From the NCBI GenBank assembly GCA_023389295.1, contig JAEWEO010000215.1, positions 1 to 14,563 of the forward strand: 14,563 bases of DNA, written 5' to 3'. The notes below the pieces were generated by a model. The model saw only the letters and a list, made by a program, of their open reading frames with translations, ran no database searches and was not told the origin of the DNA. This document shows, piece by piece, positions 7,057 through 13,691 of the stretch (positions within the stretch are counted from its first letter, which is position 1; each line of letters starts with the position of its first letter). The DNA comes from Bacillota bacterium. Its GTDB lineage: Bacteria; Bacillota; Clostridia; Lachnospirales; Lachnospiraceae. A program made the translations under genes and the position numbers.

Positions 7057-7086
7057 CCGATATCAATAATGAACATATCGGTTTTT
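7057..7086 (+). terminator. Terminator-like hairpin in the guaA/HPt-like divergent gap
   Basis: CCGATAT (7057-7063) and ATATCGG (7075-7081) form a perfect 7-bp stem with an 11-nt loop, directly followed by TTTTT on the plus strand. No plus-strand gene lies immediately upstream, because guaA is on the other strand. It would therefore end antisense or leader RNA, or act as a DNA palindrome in the guaA promoter region. Confidence 0.45.
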
Positions 7087-7208
7087 ATAAAAATCTAGTA
7101 ATAAGTGAGTAGTTAAATTAGTATAAGCCTGATATCTCCAATCTATTACATAGTAGATAACGAAAAATATTATTTACAAATTTACTATATCATGATAGAA
7201 TTTACCTA

Positions 7209-7238
7209 TTGTTACAATATATGGTGCATATTTACAAT
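7209..7238 (+). promoter_or_regulatory. Candidate promoter of the HPt-like gene
   Basis: TTGTTA (7209-7214) and TACAAT (7233-7238) are separated by 18 nt. Transcription would start near 7245, giving a leader of about 20 nt that contains the AAAGGAG ribosome binding site. The -10 is good and the -35 moderate. Confidence 0.45.
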
Positions 7239-7264
7239 GGCATTGGCACAAAGGAGATGTAACT

Positions 7265-7756
7265 ATGGGAAGAGAATTAACCAGGGCTTCGTTTGATAAC
7301 TTGCCTGAGATAGATTTTAGTATTGGCCTTCGGTATTTTCTGGGCAATCTGGACAATTATACAAAATCTCTATGGGCTATCCTTAAGAGTATTAAATCAA
7401 AGCTTCCAATTCTGCAATCCATGAATCTCAACAACGAGTATGAAGGACTACGTACGATAACTCAGACTCTTAGGAAAATGCTTGGTAATATTGGAGCAAT
7501 TGAACTTTCTAATGAGACCTATGATTTAGAATTGGCTTTGTTAAATGATAATTATAATTATCTTGAGGAACATTTAAATATCTATATTGCAAGGCTTGTT
7601 GAATTATCAGAACAATTGGAAGTATTACTTAAAAATTCGGATTACAAGAATACAAATAAAACAAAAGAGCCAAATTCCTTCTTAAATTATGATTTTACCA
7701 AAACCAAAGAAAGTATTAAACGTACTACGGATCTGTTAGAGCGAAAAATTATATAA
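7265..7756 (+). CDS. HPt-like four-helix protein lacking the phospho-accepting histidine
   Basis: The 163-residue protein has ATG at 7265 with AAAGGAG 8 nt upstream. Residues about 15-123 follow the histidine phosphotransfer (HPt) pattern: IDFSIGLRYFLGNLDNYTKSL, an amphipathic helix, then LRTITQTLRKMLGNIGAIEL at 62-81, followed by two more helices. In active HPt domains the third segment reads roughly AHTLKGxxxxxGA and the histidine is phosphorylated. Here Gln67 occupies that position and the following Lys-Gly is Arg-Lys, so phosphotransfer is not expected. The tail (about 125-163) is polar and lysine-rich. It may be a binding or scaffold protein for a response regulator, or a diverged remnant. 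No kinase or regulator is adjacent. The HPt assignment is by eye. Confidence 0.65.
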   Translation: MGRELTRASFDNLPEIDFSIGLRYFLGNLDNYTKSLWAILKSIKSKLPILQSMNLNNEYEGLRTITQTLRKMLGNIGAIELSNETYDLELALLNDNYNYLEEHLNIYIARLVELSEQLEVLLKNSDYKNTNKTKEPNSFLNYDFTKTKESIKRTTDLLERKII

Positions 7757-7760
7757 AGTA

Positions 7761-7789
7761 TTGCAAACAAGCTGACCTTCGCTTATATT
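7761..7789 (+). promoter_or_regulatory. araD: Candidate promoter of araD
   Basis: TTGCAA (7761-7766) and TATATT (7784-7789) are separated by exactly 17 nt, in the 69-nt gap after the HPt-like gene. There is no terminator in that gap, so read-through is also possible. Confidence 0.55.
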
Positions 7790-7825
7790 GTAATTAGTAA
7801 ATATTTTGTATTGGAGGAGAGCCAA

Positions 7826-8518
7826 TTGCTAGAACAATTAAAACTTGAAGTATATGAAGCAAACATGGAGCTACAAAGAAAAGGTATGGTTATCTATACT
7901 TGGGGCAATGTTAGCGGTATTGACCGGGAAAAACAGCTGGTAGTCATTAAGCCAAGTGGTGTAGATTATGATACAATGAAGGCCGACGATATGGTGGTTT
8001 TAGATATGGACGGGAATGTAGTAGAAGGACGTTATAAACCATCTTCAGATACAGCAACACATTTAATTCTGTATAAAACGTATCCGGATATTGGTGGGGT
8101 AGTTCATACCCATTCCACATGGGCAGTAACCTTTGCACAGGCGGGAATGTCTATACCGGCATTAGGAACCACTCATGCAGATTACTTCTATGGCAATGTT
8201 CTATGTACCCGTGAGCTAACGAAGGAAGAGATAGAAGAAGCCTACGAATTAAACACCGGTAAAGTTATCATTGAAACTCTTGGAGAGATAGATGCTTTGA
8301 GTATGCCGGGAATTCTGGTTAAAAATCATGGACCTTTTGCATGGGGCAAAAATCCTTCAGATTCAGTACATAATGCAGTTGTTCTTGATAAAGTAGCAGA
8401 GATGGCATATAAGACACTTACGTTAAATCCTAATGCCTCATCGGTATCTCAATACCTATTAGATAAGCACTATTATAGAAAACATGGTGCAAATGCAACT
8501 TATGGTCAAGAGAACTAA
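7826..8518 (+). CDS. araD: L-ribulose-5-phosphate 4-epimerase
   Basis: Interconverts L-ribulose 5-phosphate and D-xylulose 5-phosphate, joining arabinose (or ascorbate-type) catabolism to the pentose phosphate pathway; a zinc enzyme of the class II aldolase family. The 230-residue product matches E. coli AraD in length (231). It shows TWGNVS, KPSGVDY, PSSDT (72-76), the metal ligands His94, His96 (VVHTHSTWA) and His168 (KNHGP), Asp119, and a C-terminal HGANATYGQ like the active-site tyrosine region of AraD. The start is TTG at 7826, eight nt after GGAGG; an upstream in-frame TTG at 7811 overlaps that site and is rejected. No other arabinose genes are nearby. A fuculose-phosphate aldolase is less likely given the C-terminus. 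Confidence 0.92.
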   Translation: MLEQLKLEVYEANMELQRKGMVIYTWGNVSGIDREKQLVVIKPSGVDYDTMKADDMVVLDMDGNVVEGRYKPSSDTATHLILYKTYPDIGGVVHTHSTWAVTFAQAGMSIPALGTTHADYFYGNVLCTRELTKEEIEEAYELNTGKVIIETLGEIDALSMPGILVKNHGPFAWGKNPSDSVHNAVVLDKVAEMAYKTLTLNPNASSVSQYLLDKHYYRKHGANATYGQEN

Positions 8519-8520
8519 AT

Positions 8521-8570
8521 TAGAAACAAGATATATTAGCAAGCCAATTCATTTGTTATGAATAAAAATT
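8521..8570 (-). repeat. Intergenic repeat, copy B
   Basis: Read on the minus strand, this matches copy A (1206-1255) at 42 of 50 positions, including the TTTTTATTCAT start, the GGCTTGCTAAT core and the ATCTTGTTTCT end. It begins three bases after the araD stop codon. Confidence 0.7.
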
Positions 8571-8598
8571 TGATCGGATAAATAGTCCATATTATTCT

Positions 8599-8632
8599 AG
8601 GGATACTATACTTTATAGTATTCCTATTTTTT
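8599..8632 (+). terminator. Rho-independent terminator after araD
   Basis: AGGGATACTATA (8599-8610) pairs with TATAGTATTCCT (8614-8625) through 12 bp with one G-T pair and a 3-nt loop. It is followed by ATTTTTT. It ends the araD transcript and separates it from the 77-residue gene. Confidence 0.88.
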
Positions 8633-8670
8633 AACGTATGATTTATAAAATTCCTGCGATACTGACATTT

Positions 8671-8700
8671 TTGAACTGGGTATGCATAAAAAAATAGTAA
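8671..8700 (+). promoter_or_regulatory. Weak promoter candidate for the 77-residue protein
   Basis: TTGAAC (8671-8676) and TAGTAA (8695-8700) are 18 nt apart. Downstream, GTTAGA (8717-8722) and TCTAAC (8733-8738) form a 6-bp inverted repeat in the leader. Because a strong terminator lies upstream, the gene needs its own promoter in this region. Confidence 0.3.
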
Positions 8701-8770
8701 TGATAAGCTTATAGTAGTTAGAGATGTACGTATCTAACGTCATTTATATTAACAAAGGAGGCAATAAAAT

Positions 8771-9004
8771 ATGAATCAGGGGCAAGAACGTTTCTATCAA
8801 TTTATCATTGAGAGAGTTGAAGAGAATCAGGTAGAGGAAGCAAAAAAACTACTAGAATACAACTTTAAAAAGCAAGATGAGGGTAATTTTACTCAGAATG
8901 ATATGATTCAATTTATTCCTAAGCTTATTGGGATGTTAAAGCCGGATAAGATTGAGGAAGTTCAAGCAGTTATGAAAGAATTTTCTAGTCAACTTCATAA
9001 ATAA
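8771..9004 (+). CDS. Conserved-looking small helical protein of unknown function
   Basis: The 77-residue frame begins with ATG at 8771 behind a strong AAAGGAGG with 8 nt spacing, and is isolated between terminators. The protein (starts MNQGQERFYQF) is highly charged and predicted mostly helical: a helix at about 5-17 (FYQFIIERVEE), one at about 20-35 (VEEAKKLLEYNFKKQ), a polar turn, then helices at about 42-56 (QNDMIQFIPKLIGML) and 60-75. It has no signal peptide, membrane segment or cysteine, so it is probably cytosolic. I know of no assigned function. The strong ribosome binding site and codon pattern argue for a real gene. It is flanked by two same-orientation copies of the intergenic repeat (8521-8570 and 9011-9060). 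Confidence 0.8.
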   Translation: MNQGQERFYQFIIERVEENQVEEAKKLLEYNFKKQDEGNFTQNDMIQFIPKLIGMLKPDKIEEVQAVMKEFSSQLHK

Positions 9005-9010
9005 GCTTCT

Positions 9011-9060
9011 AAAGAAATATCATTAATTAGTAAGCAATAGAATTACTGGTCATGAATAAC
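9011..9060 (-). repeat. Intergenic repeat, copy D (diverged)
   Basis: On the minus strand this begins TTATTCATGA, identical to copy A. After small insertions it continues GCTTACTAATT and TTTCTT, matching the core and end of copies A and B. It starts six bases after the stop of the 77-residue gene and borders the hairpin at 9062-9101. Confidence 0.5.
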
Positions 9061-9061
9061 A

Positions 9062-9101
9062 GAACCCCATAACTTTTGATCTGTCAAAAGTTATGGGGTT
9101 C
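9062..9101. terminator. Perfect 18-bp hairpin between convergent genes
   Basis: Positions 9062-9079 and 9084-9101 are exact reverse complements with a 4-nt loop (TCTG), containing CCCC/GGGG. It lies between the 77-residue gene (plus) and parC (minus), where a shared terminator is expected. Neither side has a good T run (CTTATAG on plus, TGTTATTC on minus), so termination may be weak, or the hairpin may act to stabilise RNA ends. Confidence 0.65.
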
Positions 9102-9218
9102 TTATAGCCTAAATTACTTAAGAAACAGTAGGGTGTCAAAAGCCACTAGGTAAATCCGGCTTCGTCAATTAGTGCAAATTGGCGTATGATACTACTCAAA
9201 TCTTAAGGAAGCATTCAA

Positions 9219-11468
9219 TTAGGACAAAGTAGCTTTTTGTCCTTTATCACCACGTTTGCGGTTACGTACTTTCTTAGCATTTAAGGTTTTATCATTGTAC
9301 TTAAAGGTTTCCTCATTTTGATTAAGTGCCATTGCAAAACATACGGTATCATTTTTCTCTAGGGTAATTGCTTTCACTCCTCGACTAGTTTTCTTAAGTT
9401 CACTTACTTCTCCCAGAGGGAAACCAAGAGACAATCCTTTCTCTGTCAAGACAATAACCTTAAGGTTACCGGATAGTACTTCACTTGCTGACATGAGATG
9501 AATGGAAATTACTTCATCGTTTTCTTCCAGTTTTGTTGCATTAATCTGAGATCGGCTTGTTTCAAATTCAGCACCAGAAACTTGTTTGATGAAGCCTAGT
9601 TTTGTGGTAAATAATAATTGTGATTCAAATAGCTGTTCGAAGGAGGTGTAAAGAATTACATTTTCTTTATCTAATTTACAAAGGGTATGAATAAGTACCC
9701 CTTTGTCCTTCATCTTGCATCTTGGGATATGTTCTGCCTTTACCTGATACATATTACCTTCCGCGGTAAAGATGCAGAGACGGTCTGTATTTTTCATCAT
9801 AACGATGTGAACATATTCCTTCAAATTCTCTTCCGAAGCCCTACTGTAACTAGCTGTATCAATGGATTTGGTATATCCGAAACGGTCGATTAATACATAA
9901 ATATCTTCGATTTTAACTTCTTCTACATAATCTACGATAACGGTATTAGCAAGCATGGTTCTTCTTGGGGTATGGAATAGTTTCTTGTATTCTCTGAGGC
10001 GGGATTTGATAATTTTATATAGCTCCTTTGAATCTCCCAGTATCCTGCGATACTCCTCAATAGATTTGGTAAGGGCTTCGTCTTCCTCGTGTAGTTTGAG
10101 TATCTCTAGTCCAATTAATTTGCTTAATTGCATGGTGAGGATAGCATCGGCTTGACGTTCTGTAAAATTAAACGTCTTTGCTTCTTTTTCGGATTTTGCA
10201 GATTTAAATTTTATCCCTTCGACATTACCTTCCATGAGGCAGTTTTTTGCCTGCTTGATGGATGAACTTCCTCTTAAGATTTCAATGATTAAGTCGATTA
10301 CATCCGTTGCCCTAATTAAACCACCAACGATTTCCTGACGTTTGATTGCCTTATCCAAAAGATAGTTATATTCTTTGGTGTAGAGCTCCACTTGGAAATC
10401 CACAAATTCACTTAGGATGGATTTGAGATTGAACACAATGGGTTGCTGGTTTTTAACCGCTAGAAGATTAGCTGAATAAGTATCTTCCATCGATGTCTTC
10501 TTATACAAACCATTTAACAAATTATCAAGATCACGGTCTTTTTTCACCTCAATAACAACACGAATACCTTCCTTTGAGGATTCATCTCTAACATCATAGA
10601 TTTCATCAAAGACTTTATCCTTCATTAAAGTAGCAAGAGCTTCTACTAACTTTGTTTTATTACCCGCAATGGTATAAGGAATTTCGGTTATGACAATATT
10701 TTTTCTTCCATTGTCACCGTTTTCTATTTCCACTTTACAACGAATTTTAATCTTACCTTCACCGGTCTCATAGAGGGCTATGAGATCATCTTTGTTGGTA
10801 ATAATTCCACCGGTAGGGAAGTCAGGTGCAGGAATATAATCCATCAGTCGGCTGATGCTAATGTTAGGATTGTCCATATATGCAATAACACCATCGATTA
10901 CTTCATCCGGGTTATGGGGCGGTATATTGGTTGCCATACCTACGGCGATTCCTGTGGTTCCGTTAATTAATAGATTGGGGATCATAGCCGGAAGGACGGT
11001 GGGTTCTTTTTCACTATCATCAAAGTTAGGAGCAAAGTCAATTAAACCTTTCTCCAAATGGTCAAGTAATGCCATAGCACCGGAGGATAACCTTGCCTCC
11101 GTATAACGCATGGCAGCAGCACCATCTCCATCGATGGAACCAAAATTACCATGTCCATCTACAAGGGGAACCATGAGGGAGTAATCCTCTGTCATACGAA
11201 CGAGAGCATCATAAATGGAGGTATCACCATGAGGATGATATTTACCCATGGTATCACCAACGATACGAGCACTCTTTCTATGAGGCTTAGAAGGTTCTAA
11301 TCCAAGCTCTATCATAGAATAGAGAATTCTTCGTTGTACCGGCTTTAATCCGTCTCGGACATCCGGTAGCGCTCTGGAAATGATTACGCTCATAGCGTAA
11401 TCACGGTAGCTGTTCTTCATCTCTTCGGAAAAATCCATTTGGATGATTTGATCAGTATCTTTTTTCAT
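9219..11468 (-). CDS. parC: Type II topoisomerase subunit A, ParC-like
   Basis: DNA-breaking and rejoining subunit of a type IIA topoisomerase; with the upstream ATPase subunit it forms an A2B2 enzyme that unlinks or relaxes DNA. The N-terminal core has DGLKPVQRRILY (39-50), GKYHPHGD (75-82) and the catalytic Arg121-Tyr122 in AAAMRYTEARL. Numbering coincides with E. coli GyrA, so Thr83 and Asp87 are the quinolone-determining positions. The C-terminal region (about 490-749) has diverged beta-pinwheel repeats, and I find no GyrA box (QRRGGKG), favouring ParC over GyrA. At 749 residues it is shorter than many homologues. GGGAGG lies 10 nt before the ATG. It is 17 nt downstream of parE in one operon. 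Gyrase or topoisomerase IV activity cannot be separated with certainty. Confidence 0.87.
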   Translation of the reverse strand: MKKDTDQIIQMDFSEEMKNSYRDYAMSVIISRALPDVRDGLKPVQRRILYSMIELGLEPSKPHRKSARIVGDTMGKYHPHGDTSIYDALVRMTEDYSLMVPLVDGHGNFGSIDGDGAAAMRYTEARLSSGAMALLDHLEKGLIDFAPNFDDSEKEPTVLPAMIPNLLINGTTGIAVGMATNIPPHNPDEVIDGVIAYMDNPNISISRLMDYIPAPDFPTGGIITNKDDLIALYETGEGKIKIRCKVEIENGDNGRKNIVITEIPYTIAGNKTKLVEALATLMKDKVFDEIYDVRDESSKEGIRVVIEVKKDRDLDNLLNGLYKKTSMEDTYSANLLAVKNQQPIVFNLKSILSEFVDFQVELYTKEYNYLLDKAIKRQEIVGGLIRATDVIDLIIEILRGSSSIKQAKNCLMEGNVEGIKFKSAKSEKEAKTFNFTERQADAILTMQLSKLIGLEILKLHEEDEALTKSIEEYRRILGDSKELYKIIKSRLREYKKLFHTPRRTMLANTVIVDYVEEVKIEDIYVLIDRFGYTKSIDTASYSRASEENLKEYVHIVMMKNTDRLCIFTAEGNMYQVKAEHIPRCKMKDKGVLIHTLCKLDKENVILYTSFEQLFESQLLFTTKLGFIKQVSGAEFETSRSQINATKLEENDEVISIHLMSASEVLSGNLKVIVLTEKGLSLGFPLGEVSELKKTSRGVKAITLEKNDTVCFAMALNQNEETFKYNDKTLNAKKVRNRKRGDKGQKATLS

Positions 11469-11485
11469 CGTAAATTATCCTCCCT

Positions 11486-13417
11486 TTAAATATCAAGTTT
11501 TGCGTACTTCGCTTCTTCCATGATGAAATTGCGACGAGGGGGGACGTTGCTACTCATTAACATAGAAGTAATCTCATCAGCCTCCACCGTATCGGTAATG
11601 GATATCTGAGCCAGAATTCTAGTTTCAGGATCTAACGTGGTTTCCCAAAGCTGATGTGCATCCATTTCACCAAGACCTTTGTATCGTTGCAAATTAATGA
11701 TTTTATTACCCTCTATTTTTCTAAACTTATCTAGTTCAAAGTCATTAAATAAATATTGACTCTTCTTTGCCTTTTTGCCCTTTATGGTTGTCTCATATTC
11801 GACTTTATAGAGAGGGGGCAATCCTCGATAGATTTTTCCCTCGTTAATAAGTTGTGGCATGAAACGATAGAAGAAGGTGAGAAGTAGAGTGCTGATATGA
11901 GCACCGTCAACATCGGCATCGGTGAGGATGATAATCTTATCATAACGAAGCTTTGAAAGATCAAAATCGTCACCAATACCACAGCCAAAAGTAGCAATCA
12001 TGGATTTGATTTCATTATTGACCAGTATTTTCTCAAGTGACGCCTTCTCTACGTTTAAGATTTTACCGCGTAGGGGCAGAACCGCCTGGGTCCTTCTGTT
12101 TCTTGCAGTTTTTACGGTACCACCTGCGGAATCACCCTCTACAATATATATTTCGCATTCCTCCGGTTTTTTAGAGGAACAGGAGGCTAGCTTACTTCTG
12201 GTATCAACTTCGTTCAGCTGCTTTAGTACAGCAGTTCTAGCCTTATCACTAGCACGTCTTGCATTAAAGGACTTTAATGAATTATCTAGAATGGTACGAA
12301 GGACCTCAACATTCTTATCAAACCAGCGCTGTGATTCGGCGGAAAAAACTTCTTCCACCGCACTTTTTGCATCGGTATTACCAAGCTTTGTCTTAGTCTG
12401 TCCTTCAAATTGAGGATCCGGATGTTTAATGGAAACGATAGCTACTAACCCGTTACGGATATCTTTACCATCAAAATTCTCATCTTTTTCCTTTAAAACA
12501 TTTAATTCTCTGGCATATTGGTTCATAATACGCGTCAGACCTGTCTTAAAACCGGTGACCAAAGTACCACCGTCTACAACGTTGATCCGGTTGCAATAGG
12601 CATTAATCTGTTCAGAGAAGCTATCTGTGTATTGAAAAGCTATTTCCACCTCAATATCACCACTTTTACCCTCCAGATAAATGGGTTCCTCATGTAGTGG
12701 TGTCAAATCACGGGTTAGATAGGATACGAAACTCTTGATACCATATTCTTCTTGATATGACTTTGTTATGCCTGAGATTTGATCGGTGAAATTAATTAGA
12801 ATGTTTTTATTTAGAAATGCTATTTCTTTTAATTTTTTTTGAATGACATCTGCTTTAAATTCTACAGTTTCAAAGATAGTATCATCCGGGTAGAAGGTAA
12901 CCTTCGTACCAGTATCGGATTTATTACATTTGCCAACGACAGGGAGTAAACCATCCTCTAATTCAACAACAGGATGTCCACCGTTTACATACTCATCACG
13001 ATATATTTTTCCATCTCTTCTTACTTCAATAATCATACGTCTTGAGAGGGCATTTACAACCGAAGCACCTACACCGTGAAGACCTCCGGATACTTTGTAG
13101 ACTGAACCACCGAATTTTCCACCGGCATGCAATATAGTATAAACCACGCGCACCGTTGGTATTTTCTTGGTGGGATGAAGATCAACAGGAACCCCTCGCC
13201 CATTGTCACATATTTCTATACCACCATCTTTTAATAAAGTTATATCTATTTTTGTACAAAATCCTGCAAGATGCTCATCAATTCCGTTATCAACGATTTC
13301 CCAAATAAGGTGATGTAAACCTCTGGGACCGGTACTTCCTATGTACATACCGGGACGCTTTCTTACAGCCTCGAGTCCTTCTAAAACCACAATCTGGCTT
13401 CCGCTATATTGTTCCAT
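11486..13417 (-). CDS. parE: Type II topoisomerase subunit B, ParE-like
   Basis: ATPase subunit partner of the downstream ParC-like protein. In 643-residue numbering it has the GHKL ATP site (Glu40 and Asn44 in EIVDNGIDEH), GRGVPVD, and GGLHGVGASVVNAL. The TOPRIM domain has EGDSAGG (from Glu427) and DADVDGAHI, and the C-terminus has RYKGLGEMD. The segment after EGDSAGG reads TVKTARNRR, whereas common GyrB/ParE proteins have SAKQGRDR, suggesting a distinct clade. The start chosen is ATG at 13417, with AAGGGG 9 nt upstream and the typical MEQYSGSQIVVLEGLEAVRKRPGMYIGS context; an in-frame ATG at 13477 lacks a ribosome binding site and lies at the transcription start. The parC ribosome binding site abuts its stop codon, implying coupled translation. 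It is probably parE, but could be a second gyrB-like paralogue. Confidence 0.87.
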   Translation of the reverse strand: MEQYSGSQIVVLEGLEAVRKRPGMYIGSTGPRGLHHLIWEIVDNGIDEHLAGFCTKIDITLLKDGGIEICDNGRGVPVDLHPTKKIPTVRVVYTILHAGGKFGGSVYKVSGGLHGVGASVVNALSRRMIIEVRRDGKIYRDEYVNGGHPVVELEDGLLPVVGKCNKSDTGTKVTFYPDDTIFETVEFKADVIQKKLKEIAFLNKNILINFTDQISGITKSYQEEYGIKSFVSYLTRDLTPLHEEPIYLEGKSGDIEVEIAFQYTDSFSEQINAYCNRINVVDGGTLVTGFKTGLTRIMNQYARELNVLKEKDENFDGKDIRNGLVAIVSIKHPDPQFEGQTKTKLGNTDAKSAVEEVFSAESQRWFDKNVEVLRTILDNSLKSFNARRASDKARTAVLKQLNEVDTRSKLASCSSKKPEECEIYIVEGDSAGGTVKTARNRRTQAVLPLRGKILNVEKASLEKILVNNEIKSMIATFGCGIGDDFDLSKLRYDKIIILTDADVDGAHISTLLLTFFYRFMPQLINEGKIYRGLPPLYKVEYETTIKGKKAKKSQYLFNDFELDKFRKIEGNKIINLQRYKGLGEMDAHQLWETTLDPETRILAQISITDTVEADEITSMLMSSNVPPRRNFIMEEAKYAKLDI

Positions 13418-13449
13418 GAATGAAAACCCCTTCTGAATAATAATGATAA

Positions 13450-13475
13450 GCTGGGATAATGATTGATTTCCCAGC
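13450..13475 (-). other. Hairpin in the parE leader
   Basis: GCTGGGA and TCCCAGC are exact 7-bp complements around a 12-nt loop. The hairpin begins near the predicted transcript 5' end and lies about 33 nt before the parE start. A 5' hairpin could protect the mRNA or mark a supercoiling- or protein-responsive site; there is no T run, so it is not a terminator. Confidence 0.45.
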
Positions 13476-13486
13476 ATTCAAGTTGG

Positions 13487-13515
13487 ATTATAACATAAGT
13501 TGAGGAAGATTTCCA
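13487..13515 (-). promoter_or_regulatory. Promoter of the parE-parC operon
   Basis: A perfect TATAAT (13492-13487) preceded by TGT gives a full extended -10 (TGnTATAAT). The -35 at 17 nt spacing is TGGAAA (13515-13510). Transcription would begin near 13480, leaving a leader of about 60 nt. Confidence 0.65.
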
Positions 13516-13659
13516 GTAATTTTGCAATCATACGTTCGAACTAGGATTGGGAATTGCGAGAAATTAAGCTGTTCCCAGTATCTCTTTTAAGCAATTTGGC
13601 TGAAAATTAAAATACTATAAACAAATAGAGGATAATTTATGAAAGATTTGAAAAATATA

Positions 13660-13687
13660 TTGAAAAATACGTAGGATGATGTATAAT
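13660..13687 (+). promoter_or_regulatory. lysA: Promoter of lysA
   Basis: TTGAAA (13660-13665) and a perfect TATAAT (13682-13687) are separated by 16 nt. Transcription would start near 13694, giving an unusually long leader of about 150 nt before the lysA start codon. Confidence 0.65.
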
Positions 13688-13691
13688 GGGA

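Larger units (their letters stand above)
6947..7264. other. Divergent intergenic region, guaA to HPt-like gene
   Basis: This 318-nt gap is very AT-rich. It contains the guaA ribosome binding site, two inverted repeats (6995-7024 and 7057-7086) and a rightward promoter candidate at 7209-7238. No confident guaA promoter was found, and no gene-length frame or recognised RNA motif is visible. Confidence 0.6.

Noticed and set aside
9951..9972. TTAGCAAGC within parC resembling the repeat core
   Set aside because: Only nine bases match, it lies inside conserved coding sequence, and no flanking similarity is present.
10855..11106. 83-codon plus-strand frame inside parC
   Set aside because: Antisense to the conserved topoisomerase core, with no promoter or ribosome binding site. 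It is a shadow frame.
12000..12413. 137-codon plus-strand frame inside parE
   Set aside because: It lies wholly antisense to the TOPRIM-containing coding region of parE, which has intact conserved motifs. It is a shadow frame.
11486..13477. Longer parE frame starting at the ATG at 13477
   Set aside because: The extra 20 residues are not typical of the family, no ribosome binding site precedes that ATG, and the predicted transcription start is at about the same place. The ATG at 13417 has AAGGGG at 9 nt.
13639..13674. 11-codon frame (MKDLKNILKNT) with an AGAGGA-like site
   Set aside because: It is too short to judge and overlaps the -35 of the lysA promoter, so it would not be on the lysA mRNA.
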